A stretch of 64,000 bases of DNA from Silene conica (lineage: Eukaryota; Streptophyta; Magnoliopsida; Caryophyllales; Caryophyllaceae): positions 38,264,530-38,328,529 of the forward strand of contig CM055319.2 in NCBI GenBank assembly GCA_029255685.2, in the 5' to 3' direction. Below, piece by piece: positions 10,506 through 21,149 of the stretch (its first letter is position 1; each line of letters opens with the position of its first letter). The position numbers and the translations under genes are program-made. The notes under the pieces are model-generated. The model saw only the letters and a list, made by a program, of their open reading frames with translations. It ran no database searches and was not told the DNA's origin.

Positions 10506-11198
10506 TAAGACAGAACCATTAAAACAAACAAGGAAAATTTAAACCCTATGAGTATTATTCAAAACTATTTAAACAAGGAATCATAAAAAAATTGAATTAT
10601 TTATAAACCCTAAGTAAAATGAAATTATTCAATTGAAATAAAATAATGATTACTTATAAAATAGGAAATCGAATAAGGAGGCGGAGAGGATATGAGTAAG
10701 AATAATAACCTTCATCCAATGGGCACAATGCTAATTATGGTGGGACATCGGGATTGTGAGTGAAAAAACTGACGGGAAAAGTCGCGAAAACGCGGTAGTT
10801 AACAGTATGGTCACACGTTGTGGAGCGCGAAGGACGGTGGTTCGTAGTGGTTGACTGCCTTGGTTGATGCGGTGGATTGAGAGGTGTAAGACTTTTGAGA
10901 GATGAGAGGATGATGGATGATGGATGAGGATGAGGGATGAGGGATGAGGATGAGGGAGGATTTGTGTTTTTGACAACGATGATTGAGTGAGAGGGTATGT
11001 AATTGCTTTTTTTAAAAAATATTATTTGTTGCGTTTTGTGTTAAAACGCCTCATAATCTCTATTTGCGGCGTTTTTTTAATAAACGCCTCAAATAACATT
11101 GTGTATTTTTTTAAGATTTATTAAATTTAATTTCTATTTGCTGCTATTTAGTAAACGCCGCAAATGGAGCGCCGCAAATCAATGTTTTTCTACTAGTG

Positions 11199-11282
11199 AT
11201 TACAGAGTACAACTTCAAGTCTTGGGCCTGCTGATGCATCCTCGTGTCTAGCCCAAGTCGAACCTTGGGCTCTAATACCATT
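11199..11282 (-). mobile_element. TRIM-like unit, internal segment and PBS
   Basis: This continues the unit interrupted by CACTA-1. Read on the minus strand, the stretch next to the LTR is AATGGTATTAGAGCCCAAGG, a slightly mutated primer-binding site for initiator tRNA-Met. Confidence 0.72.
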
Positions 11283-11500
11283 TGTTGTGCGGAAGCGTGA
11301 ATACCTCGTGTTGGGCTTCTGCTGCGCCGGTGTCCACTGTCCATAATAGTATGATATTGTCTGTTTCGGGTCAAGCCCTCACGGATTTATTCTTGGGCTC
11401 CTTCCCAAAAGGCCTATTACTATTATATTTTCAGGACACTTATAAAGATGATACTTCACCTTTAAACTACCGATGTGTGACTTGGATTTGAACCCTAACA
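11283..11500 (-). repeat. 218-bp LTR of the TRIM-like unit
   Basis: On the minus strand it starts TGTTAGGGTTCAAATCCAAG and ends CGCACAACA. A polypurine tract (GGTTTGAGGGGAGGAT on the minus strand) lies on its upstream side (11501-11516) and a PBS on its downstream side. This single LTR therefore serves as 3' LTR of one unit and 5' LTR of the next, the sign of a tandem LTR array. A second, truncated copy is at 34652-34794. Confidence 0.78.
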
Positions 11501-11650
11501 ATCCTCCCCTCAAACCAAGGACTATCATCTTAACTCGAACCTTGACCTCCATGGAGAACACCAACACTTTACAGCCCCAATTTCTAGACACCTGAAACAT
11601 CACAAAGTCTTGATAACCTCCCTTTAGCCGACACATTATGCTATCATGAG

Positions 11651-12149
11651 TAGGAATGACAGTGGGTTGGGTACCCAACCTAGACCCTTAGACCCTTATA
11701 TTTATTAAAAAAAATAAAAAAACACACATACGAACGTCAATAACCCAAATAATACACACAAACAGATAATCCTTATTAGTTATCATTAATATACTATACG
11801 CATATCCAAATAACCATTAAGAATAAGGAGGAAATTGATGTAAACGATGAGTTAGGGTACGGTAAATAATATAAATTAGGGTCGGGTACTGGTAATGACC
11901 CAAATAGCCAAGACTTTGTAATACTTTAATCAAAACTTTGTAATTTAATTCGAACTTTGGTATATTTTCTTGAGTGACTCGTTGAGAAAAATTGGACCCT
12001 AGGGTAGACCCTACCCGGACCCAGACCTATTTGGGTCGGGTATGGGTCCATTAATTTCAGATCCTTTAGGGTCTAGGTCGGGTATGGGTCTAAGGTTTTT
12101 TACTTCGGGTCGGGTCGGGTCTTGTCGGACCTACCCATTGCCATCCCTA
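11651..12149. mobile_element. hAT-type MITE
   Basis: The left end TAGGAATGACAGTGGGTTGG and the right end (complement TAGGGATGGCAATGGGTAGG) form an imperfect terminal inverted repeat of the kind seen in plant hAT elements. Flanking octamers ATCATGAG and ATAAAGAG agree at 6 of 8 positions, as for a decayed 8-bp target duplication. The 499-bp interior is AT-rich and non-coding. It interrupts the TRIM-like unit, whose sequence resumes after 12150. Confidence 0.75.
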
Positions 12150-14690
12150 ATAAAGAGTCATGTATTGCACCACATGTCACCGCTTGGTCAAGGAAGTGCC
12201 CCCACATGCTCCTATACCAGCATGTCCATATGCCCTTCTTGGGGATTTGCTACACATGTAACATCCCGTATTTTCGTAAAAGTATATTCTAATTAATTAA
12301 AGTGTTTTTCGGAATTTAATAATATTTTATTTAAATTCGTGACTTATATTTTAGAAATGTCGTGTAAATCCCGTCTTGAGATGTATTTACTCTTGAGATG
12401 TAATATAATTCCTTGGATTTTCCGTAACAAGCTTTCCAAACATTTTATTTAGAACCCGTCTCAAGTCGCTTGTACTTGAAAGAAAATAGAGGAAGGAAGC
12501 TTCCTAGCTCTTTCTTCATCATCTTACTTCTTATTCTCCAAGTAAAGAAATAAGGATCACTAAACATAATTTGTTCATCACAAACAAAATCCCTAATTCA
12601 CAAATCTCTTCATAAAATCTTCATTTCTTATCCGATTGAGACGATTCTTGCGCCTACGGATTCCTTAGACTGACGTCGTCGTTTCTATGCTTTCAATCGC
12701 TCAATTCGGGAAGGTCGTTTTATGGGCTGTTCTTCCCCAATTTCGAAATTTCCATTCTTAATCCGTGTTTGTTGTTTTAGGTGGGTATTTAGAGGATCGG
12801 ACATCAACTCTTACATTGTGGAGGAAGAATCGGAGGAGTAGCGCTTATTAAGGTGACGATAATGAGAAAACTCGGCCTTTGTCTTAAATTAATTGGACAT
12901 GTAATTTCTTTGTGTTTATGTGAAATTGATATGGGTTTTATGTTTAATAGGTTATGGGTAATTTATATCCGTCACATATTCGTTGTGTTGTTGTATGTTA
13001 ATTGATTTTGAGCATATTGTAGTTGGTATATAGTGCTGCGTTGCTACTGTGTTCTGTATTGTTGTGGGTTGCCTCTGTGCTACTATTGTACTGTTTTCGG
13101 TACTGCAATGTTATTATTGCTGCTACTACTAATAACGCCACTACCTGACTTCCAGCGTGTCCGTCTACCGTTGTTTGCACCCTCAGTGTTTGTATGCGTC
13201 TGTTTACACTGCTGCGTACTCTACTGGATTGGTCTGTAGGGCTGCTAAGTAACTAGGCTACTGTTGAGTGTGCTATACCTGGTTGTCATGCTCATGGTAA
13301 TTTAGTTAAGTAAGAAAGCGAGAACAGGGCTGGATGATTATTAACTGGTGTGCTTACAACCCTATAATTTGGACCTTGTATAACTTAAACCAACATAGTG
13401 TAGTCTAGGTATCATTTATCTTTTGTTTCTGGTTGATGTCGCTGCTGGTTTCTGTCTAGTTTTGTATGATTATGCTGTGGTTGTTGCTGTTTTAGCCGCG
13501 AAAGGTTGTTGCCTTCTACATCTGTTAACCGTTGTTCTGTTATGGCGTTTATTGCTGCTGTTCTGTTACGCTTTCACGGCTGCTGATTGGTACTTGCTGC
13601 TACATACTACTGTTACTGCTACTTAAAGTGGCTGAACTATTGTTGCACGTCTGATAATATTATGCACTTTTGTTAATATTATTTGGTTGTTTACTTCGTT
13701 GCTTTAGGCGTGCTGCCATTGCTAGTCATTGTTATTGTTGCATTAGTCTACCACGTTAATATTACTACAACTACTACTTAATGTAATATTAGTATTATTT
13801 TATTATATTATTATTCTACGTACATGCTTGCTAGCCGGCTTGAATTAATTAGTTTACGTATGTGCTTGCTGACTTGTTTACGTTTAAATATAATAAGTTA
13901 AAAATTATTACGAATTAGTAATGAGTTACGGTTTTATTTTAAGAAGCATGTCTAAATGATTAATTAGTTAATCGGTTTCCCGAATAATTAAAATACGACT
14001 TGTTATATTAATTTCTCACATGTTAATTTTATAAAGAAAATATGAGGATATAATATGAAATGTTAAATTAGTTCTTGTTTCTCTTTTCCGAATGTATATA
14101 TTTAATTTACGGTTCTTTTGTTATTTTATATACGTAATGATTTCTGTAACGAATATACGTTATATAATATGAATTGTATACTTGTTTAAAGTCCCAAAAT
14201 TTGGGCGGCATTTATATTGGGTTCGGAAATGGATTTGAGGAGAAAGACCCCCCGGCCGGGCAACCAGAAGGGAAACCGGCTCTCGCCTTAAATTAGTTTC
14301 CGAGGTCGGCTAAGTGTTGAATGGATGTTTAGTAATGAGATATATACGAAATGATTGTCATTCGAGTTTGAGTTGTTGTACATCTTTGAGATGACATTAT
14401 GTGATTTGTGTAAACCTGTTGTGCGCTGCTATAGTACTCGAATTCTTACCTGATTGCATCGTGTAGCTGGTTGGCCGTAGAGACTTGGTCCTCACGGTCA
14501 GGTCTTAGATTGTCTTCCCGCCTTCAGGCATATCTCGTTCCTAGCTAGTTCGGGTCTTGGGGGTGCCTTGTGCACTTGTCGAATCGGGGATCGTAACTTG
14601 TTTGCGCTCCGAGAGTCTGGCCAGGTTTAGACTGGGACAGGACTTGATCTCGTCCTACCATGGGGTTGTAATGTCGTAGTATATAGACGA

Positions 14691-14870
14691 GTCGATTGTC
14701 GGCCTGCTCATAGTAGACTAGTCGAGTCAATTGTTGACCAATCTAGTTAGAGTCGAGTCAATTGTTGACCTATCTCTTTGTTGGTGGAGTCGAGTCACTT
14801 GGTGACCTATCTCTTGTTTGTAGAGTCACTTGGTTGACCTATAATTGTTGGAGTCGAGTCACTTGGTGAC
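14691..14870 (+). repeat. Hairpin array of solo LTR D (TTG loop, changing stem)
   Basis: Five clean short hairpins with the constant loop TTG occur: GTCGA/TCGGC (14691-14703), GTCAA/TTGAC (14726-14738 and 14757-14769) and GTCAC/GTGAC (14794-14806 and 14858-14870). A sixth, near 14825, has one bulged base. The innermost stem pair changes from A-T to C-G on both sides, so the stem is kept while the sequence changes. Confidence 0.78.
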
Positions 14871-14892
14871 CTACCTCTTGTTGTTGTAAATG

Positions 14893-15447
14893 TGTAACAA
14901 CCCGACCCGCCACCGTCGTAACACATCCCCAATAAGATGGGAGGTATGCCTTTGGGCCCATTATTTGTCCTCACTTAAGCCCAAAAGCACAAGGCCTTGT
15001 TACTAAGTGGTGGGTGGAAGTTATTATAAACATATCACAAGCCTCACATTCTACCAATGTGGGACAACTTTCCTCTCAAACTCTTGGGGTGTTACAAACT
15101 CCCCCACTTAAAGAACACAACGTCCTCGTTGTGCCTCAAACTTGACCACAACCAGGGCCAGAATCCTCCCCCGCTAGGTGTGTGACCCGGGTACTCCCGA
15201 CCACAGGCTCACCACACGGTCGCAGGGTCGCTCTGATACCATTTGTAACAACCCGACCCGCCACCGTCGTAACACATCCCCAATAAGATGGGAGGTATGC
15301 CTTTGGGCCCATTATTTGTCCTCACTTAAGCCCAAAAGCACAAGGCCTTGTTACTAAGTGGTGGGTGGAATTTATTATAAACATATCACAAGCCTCACAT
15401 TCTACCAATGTGGGACAAGTTTCCTCTCAAACTCTTGGGGTGTTACA
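14893..15447 (-). mobile_element. Complete young TRIM retrotransposon
   Basis: Two 204-bp LTRs (14893-15096 and 15244-15447) begin TGTAACAACCCGACCC and end GGGTGTTACA. They differ by two substitutions that I can see (in GGAAGTTATT and GGGACAACTT). The 147-bp interior ends, on the minus strand next to the right LTR, with AATGGTATCAGAGCGACCC, a tRNA-Met PBS, which sets the orientation. The target duplication AAATG is present on both sides (14888-14892 and 15448-15452). It codes for nothing and must be mobilised in trans. It is inserted in solo LTR D. Confidence 0.95.
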
Positions 15448-15812
15448 AAATGGACGTTGACTATGCTTTAGTTTGTGTATATGAATGTATGATACTTGGT
15501 TATCTTAGTATTGTTCGTCCAAGGCATTGGACGAAAGTCTGGTTTCGTAAATGGTTTGGAGTGAAAGACCCCCCTGACGGGCAACCGGAAGGGAAACCGG
15601 CTCTCATTTCAAATATTTCCGAAGTTAGTTGAGAGCCTTTGCATAAGTGATGCATGTTGATAGGAATATTGATGTTGATATGAATGCTTCGCATGTTATA
15701 AATGTTGGAGTATGTTGGATGCTTTATGTGTTACATGTTATTGACAATAGGTGGCTAGGAGCACTCTAGTCACTCCCCACTGACTATGGCGCACATACAC
15801 GTTGTATGTGTG

Positions 15813-17603
15813 TGATGTGTGCATTTTGTATAGACTTTTTAGTCTTGTTTTAGCACACATTCTCGTAATATTTGGTGATTTTATATCATTTTATACCCCG
15901 TATGTGCTACTTTGTGTTCGTGTTGCTATTTTGCAGATAGTGACCGAATAGTAGCGGGAACCGGGCTCTTTCTGCCTCAATGCACTGTTTTTCTATAGTC
16001 GATGGAAGAACCGCGGTTGGTCGTATGACAATCGAGAAGTTTGAAGTGAATAATCAACTCATGTGCCTGTCGAAGGATCCATCGAAAGAAAAGTCCTCGA
16101 TCGAGCTATCCTGTGCTCGATCGAGGGAGCCAGACGAATAAAAGTCCTCGATCGAGCTGTCCTGTGCTCGATCGAGAGGTATCCAAGAAGGAAGCACTCG
16201 GTCGAAAGCCAGAGTGGTTGATCGAGAAGTGTCAAGGAAGAGGAGTCGATCGAGTATACTTACACCATTCGATCGACCGGTTTATGAAGCTAAAAGGACT
16301 CGATCGAGAAGAATTTTCCCTCGATCGAGAGCTTGGAGACTCTTCGTGTTTCCTGAGTTATTACAGCAGTTTAGATTTTCTCTTCTATTTAAGGAGCTCG
16401 TTTGAGAGCATTAGGTATCAAGTTTGCAGACCCTAATTTTACTCTCAGAAACTCTTTTACCTTTAGTTATTTTTCTGAACTTTTGTAGCCGTCACAATAT
16501 TGGGAATTTACGGGTTTTTCGTTCTTTCGTACCAATTCCTGTCCTGGCTTTTGATTACTGTAATTCTCTCTTCTCTTATCATTAGTTTTCTAATTTTGTT
16601 TAAGTTTCTTATCACTGTTTTCGTTCTATCATTTCCGATCAGTTTCGCACGCTTATACTCTGTTTTTCGTTGTTTGTGTTCGTTGCTATTACTCGTCCGT
16701 CTTTGCCTCTGATTTCGCTTTCTGTTCTCGTACATTTCTCTTTGTTAGTTCTTATCTCTAAGTTTTAATCTAGTCGTTTTTTATCCCTGTTTAATTCGTA
16801 TCGTATGCTAGTTTGTTATTTTACATCCGTCTTAAGATTACAAATTTCGCATCTCCTTTCCCTTTGCTCTTGTTAATTTCGAATCCCTTGCCTACTGTTT
16901 ATAATCTGGATTTTTATTTATCATTTTATCATGTCGTATGCTAGAATTCTCATTGTCATCATAATCTTTGTCAACCCCATCATGAGTAGCTAATTCCTAA
17001 TATGTTGGGATGAGAGAGTTGTGTCGTATACATGATATGTAGTAGTCGGGTTAGACCGTCTTTGGTGGGAGTAATCGTTAAAACAATTTATTTTATGTTC
17101 GGTTTAGTGAGTGCACGCATGAGACCTTACATCTAGTTAATACCCGACCTAGACCGGAAGGTTGGAAGGGTAAGACTTGTTTAATGATTTTAAATAGTTT
17201 TTGTGAGAGCGGAAGTTAAGCAAAAACGACCTTAGGGCGACTTAAGACCGGAAGGTATAGTCAGGTTTGAGACTTGACCGTAATAACCCAGCCTTTCCCA
17301 CCAATAATTGGCCTATTCCAATTACGACAATCATACGTGAGACACAACGACCCAAGTTCCAAACATATTCCCTTTCCTTGATTTTTATCTCAATTTGCGT
17401 TATTTTCCGTGTTTTTATTCCTTGCTTATTCCCATATCGTAGTTTAGTTATCACAATTCAAAAACCCCATTTCTTTGACCATAGATAAAAACTGTTAGTT
17501 GAACAAGTTCGCTTCCCTGAGGAGATCAACCCTATCTATTTACCGCTAGCTTCTGTTAGTAGGACCTAGGCTTTTATTTTTGGTGTATGAACGACACGCA
17601 TCA
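15813..17603 (+). repeat. 5' LTR of element B
   Basis: It starts TGATGTGTGCATTTTG and ends CGACACGCATCA. It is 1791 bp against 1732 bp for the 3' LTR; most of the difference is a deletion of about 56 bp in the 3' copy near 32935. The two copies are otherwise almost identical. A TATA-like CTATTTAAG lies at about 16385, just after the palindrome array at 16096-16329. The small frames inside are shared by both LTRs and are not genes. Confidence 0.93.
16096..16329 (+). repeat. Array of five paired palindromes in the B LTR
   Basis: The exact 10-mer CTCGATCGAG occurs at 16096, 16116, 16147, 16167, 16299 and 16320, with near copies at 16197, 16217, 16245 and 16268. They form five pairs with 20-23 bp between starts, and the pairs repeat about every 50 bp. 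Each palindrome can fold on its neighbour into a 10-bp stem with a loop of 10-13 nt. The array repeats in the 3' LTR (about 32190-32420). Confidence 0.9.
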
Positions 17604-17608
17604 AATTT

Positions 17609-17626
17609 TGGCGCCGTTGCCGGGGA
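17609..17626 (+). other. Primer-binding site of element B (tRNA-Asp)
   Basis: TGGCGCCGTTGCCGGGGA lies five bases after the LTR end and is complementary to the 3' end of tRNA-Asp. Confidence 0.95.
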
Positions 17627-17718
17627 AGCAACGCTGTTTTCCTATTTCTGTTTTTATCTATTTTAGTCTTAAGGAATTTTAATTCCTTAAGACCGTACTA
17701 ATCGTTCTCTTCAGTTTT

Positions 17719-19845
17719 ATGCGCGGGTCTCAAAGGGGAGATTTGGTGGATCCCGATCCTGAACCAGAGAGATTATTTCTACGTTGAAGGAGAGAGCGTG
17801 AGAGAGCTATTCGGAAGGAAGACTTGAGTACCCCCGAACAAGAGACAACCGATTTTTGTGAGGAAACCTTCAATTCCGAACCTATTTTTCAACCAACCAT
17901 GCCTAACATCGCAAGCCACTCTGAACCTACAACCGCGTTTATTCCAAGAGGGTTTAGTATAGCCACCGATGAAGATGACCAAACTTTTGATTTTCGACCC
18001 TCTTACATAAACATGGTGGAAAGAAACCAATATCGTGGGGCCGCGGGAGAGGCCTTAGAAAGCACATGGAGCGATTTGCTGACTATTGCTCCTCGATTCC
18101 AGCAAAGGGAGGGGGGGGGGGGGAACCCAAGACAAGATCAAAGAAGCCCTATTTCCATTTCCCTTAACCGATAACGCAAGGGAATGGTTGTCGGATTTAG
18201 ATAGGGATGCAGCTGGGATAACTGACAGGACGTCCCTAGCCCTAGCTTTTTACAAGAAGTACTTTCCACCACAACGTACAAACGCCTTACGCACACAAAT
18301 AACCAACTTTAACAGAAACCCTCTGAAAACTTGACTGAAGCTTGCGAGAGGTTTAAAGGTTATGTGAGGTCGGTCCCCCACCATGGTTTCGAACCATGGT
18401 TTATTTGTAACCAGTTTTTCAATGGCCTATACGATGATCATAGGGCCATTTTAGATTCGGTTGCAAATGGGAGATTACAGCGTGAGGTGGACGACGATAA
18501 GGGCTGGAGTTTAATTGAGGAGATGGCTACCCATACGTCTGAGTATGGCAACCCCAGAAGTGGGACAAGAACGGCTGCCAATATTGAGACTGAGGGTCTA
18601 GAGGCAAAGTTTGATAAACTGTTTGCGAAGATTGAAAAGTTGGAGAACGGAGGTGTTGGGAACCGTCAGACGGTTCATGTCCTACAAAAAGAGGAAATGG
18701 TACTTTGTGAGAGGTGTGGCGAGCAAGGCCACGGTGCGGTTGAATGCTACGCTGAACGCGAGCAAGTGTTTTCCTTTCAACAATATAAACAAGGGGGATA
18801 CAATCACGGGTATGTCCACCCGAATTTACAGTGGACAAGCCAAATTTTTCTCAATCCGTCACCCCCACAACAACAACAACAACAACCATATATTCCACCG
18901 CACAAGCAACAGTTCTCGAGGGCCCCGCAGTTTCCGAACCCTCAACAAGTTAGTTCCTCGAGTGGATGGGTGTCCGAGGTAGGAGAGTTGAAGAGCATGA
19001 TATAGTCTTTGGCCATGCAAATGGCTAAATCTGACCAAGCGACAAACTCAACGATAAAGATGCTTGATTCGCAAATTGCTCAACTCGCCACCAATCAATC
19101 GTCGAGACAACCGGGCCATCTACCCTCTCAGTCGGTAAAGAGGAAGGAGACGTTAAACATGGTGACCCTCATATCAGGTAAGGTTTATTCTAATGATGAC
19201 GTTATTAATAGGACTGTTGTTATTGATGTTGCAGGAAATGAAGAAGCTGGAAAAGAAGCTGTAAGAGCCGAGAAAGGTCTCGATCGAGAGGTTTCAGACT
19301 CTCGATCGAGAGGAAATGCAGAAGACGAGCTCGATCGAGAGCCCAAATCACCTCGATCGAGCGAAGTGTCAGAAGAGAGTGTTCGATCGAAGACTGTTGA
19401 GAAAGAAACTACTCGATCGAGAACGCTAGAAGGTCGATCGACTGGATCTGCTGCTGAGAGTGCTCGATCGAAGGATCTGGAGCAAGAAAGCCCTCGATCG
19501 AGCGAACCAAACAAGAGAATGATGAACAATGCGTTGATACGTGATACACACATACCCGATTCAAATATGCAGGTCCCATTTCCGGGACGTTTGATAAAAA
19601 GGAAGAAAACAGAACCAGAATTCCAAAGATTCGGCCAACTGATCAAGGGCCTCAATGTCCACATTCCATTCTTGGACTTAGTGAGAAAGGTACCGTCTTA
19701 TTTGAAATTCATGAAAGACATTCTTATGCGTAGGCGTACCGTTAGTGAAATTGAGACCGTAGCTTTTACGGGAGGGTCTTCAGCCCATTTGCAATACCAG
19801 ACCCCACTCAAACTATCCAACCCGGATAGTTTTTCCGTACCTTGA
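17719..19845 (+). pseudogene. Broken gag gene of element B
   Basis: Gag homology runs from the ATG at 17719 through several frames. Landmarks are SYINMVERNQYRG, a capsid-like DNAREWLSDLDRDAAGI with ALAFYKKYFPPQRT, RSVPHHGFEPWF, and a CCHC knuckle CERCGEQGHGAVEC. Then comes a glutamine-rich stretch and a hinge full of Arg-Ser-Asp encoded by CTCGATCGAG copies (19279-19502). Breaks are a TGA near 17786, a frameshift near 18060, a run of 14 G at 18110-18123, a frameshift near 18330, a TAG at 19003-19005 and a stop at 19843. The block order matches the gag of element C. Confidence 0.88.
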
Positions 19846-19860
19846 TATATAGGACTTCAC

Positions 19861-20260
19861 TATATTGATAGAGCATTATGCGACTTAGGCGCTAGTATTA
19901 GCGTTATGCCTTGGTTCTTAGCAAGGAGGTTGGGTCTGAACCGATTTCATTACACGAGTATGTCAGTGCAAATGGCCGACAGGTCAACGGCTAAACCTAT
20001 GGGGATTTTGGAGGATATACTAGTAAAGGTGGGACGTTTTTATATACCGGTTGACTTTGTCGTTCTCGACATTCCGGAAGACTCATACACACCCATCATA
20101 CTTGGTCGACCTTTCTTGCATACTGCCCAAGCAATCATACAAGTTGGGTTGCGCACTTTGACCTTCCGAGTCGGGGGAGAGGAATTAGTTTTCGCTAAAC
20201 CCGCGACACACAAGGGCCCAATGCGCATTTTAGAATGCAATGTTTTACAAGCCGTTGACT
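19861..20260 (+). pseudogene. Retropepsin (protease) segment of element B
   Basis: After the stop at 19843 the frame resumes with ALCDLGASISVMP, the aspartic protease active site. VQMADRS, VDFVVLDIPEDS and IILGRPFLHTA follow, as in retropepsins of Athila-type elements. It is fused to gag in relatives; here the two are separated by one stop. The frame runs on to about 20540 with a low-complexity tail and ends without any reverse transcriptase. 20641-21611 is non-coding and holds further palindromes. Confidence 0.87.
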
Positions 20261-20875
20261 CTGACTCTAGCCCTATGGAAGTGACACCGTCGAAAGACTC
20301 TATGATCATAGATGAACCTCCACATGTCATTATTCCCCCAACCTCACTAACACCGTTGCCTCGTAAAGAGAACAAAAGAGGGGCCCGTATTTCTGTTATC
20401 ATGTGCACCGGGCCAGGATGGGAAACTTTGCAATGGACCCACCTACAGGGATATCAAAGAGCAGGCCAGAGCAGTTTAAGGAGTACAAAGACGAGAGGAA
20501 GTCGGAAGATGAGTCACGAGCATCGAGAAGGAAGTTGAGGACCAATGTTGGAGAAGCAAGTACATCGCAGCCAAGGCCGAAGGATGGCCAATCTGAATCG
20601 ATGGAGGAATACCCGGTTGCACCTCGTGCAAAGTTGTAAATAAACTAGTTTTTCGTGGATTTTTAGCTCTTTTGAAACTTTTAGTTTTTAATTTGTTAGG
20701 ACATCCGTAGCTAGACAATCGTAGTTTGGACAGTTAGAGTGACTCAGACAAATATTTTTTGGTGGATTTGGGATGTTTGTCTTATGCTTATTGCAGGTAC
20801 GACTGAGCCGCGACAATCAGAAACAAATCAAAGTGCGGTCAGGTGAAAAAGCATTCGACCGATTTGATAACTCCT

Positions 20876-21149
20876 CTCGATCGAGCAAATTTAAGGGTTG
20901 ACGAATTCGGTCGAGAAGATTTCTTCTCGATCGTGGGAAATAATTGATCGATCGAAAAGGCGGGAGTCCAAAAGTCAGGAACTCCTCGATCGAGGATTTT
21001 AGAAGGTCGATCGAGAGATCTTTCCTCTCGATCGAGGGGCCAAAAGTTCAAAAGTCACGGACTCATCGATTGAGCTGCTACTGTTCTCGATCGAGCCCTC
21101 CAGGTATAAAAAAAAGCACTCGATCGAGAGGAATTTTCTCTCGATCGAG
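20876..21149 (+). repeat. Palindrome cluster of element B, untranslated region
   Basis: Exact CTCGATCGAG copies start at 20876, 20985, 21027, 21086, 21119 and 21140, with many near copies between (for example at 20906 and 20926). The pairs 20906/20926 and 21119/21140 keep the 20-21 bp spacing seen in the LTR. A smaller cluster lies at 30972-31130 in the 3' region. Confidence 0.85.

Larger units (their letters stand above)
6219..11198 (-). mobile_element. CACTA-1: non-autonomous Pack-CACTA with captured host exons
   Basis: The right end (11198) reads on the minus strand CACTAGTAGAAAAACATTGA. The left end carries the matching subterminal sequence but has lost the outermost CACTA bases, replaced by a short repeat of GCGGCGTCAAAAAAGTAG. 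The termini match those of CACTA-2 (23723-30099) in opposite orientation: its 10700-10860 and 6480-6673 blocks match CACTA-2 near 23985-24110 and 29655-29830. Subterminal repeats combine GCGGCGTTTTTT with AAACGCAGCAAATA. No transposase is seen. The interior has minus-strand exon fragments of at least three host genes, separated by intron-like AT-rich DNA (7926-8656, 9255-10439). It sits inside the TRIM-like unit. Confidence 0.88.
14246..15608 (+). repeat. Conserved LTR box pair flanking the hairpin array in D
   Basis: A box of about 40 bp (core GAAAGACCCCCC, GGGCAACC, GGGAAACCGGCTCTC) occurs at 14246-14285 and again at 15566-15604. The same paired boxes flank the arrays in E (25920-25972 and 26712-26762, minus strand) and F (36270-36315 and 36995-37040). 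They look like duplicated ends of a domain that contains the hairpin array. The TRIM at 14893-15447 lies inside the interval. Confidence 0.8.

Noticed and set aside
13033..13626. Leucine/cysteine-rich frames in solo LTR D
   Set aside because: They reflect CTG/TTG-rich non-coding LTR sequence at the place where E and F have their GC-rich arrays.
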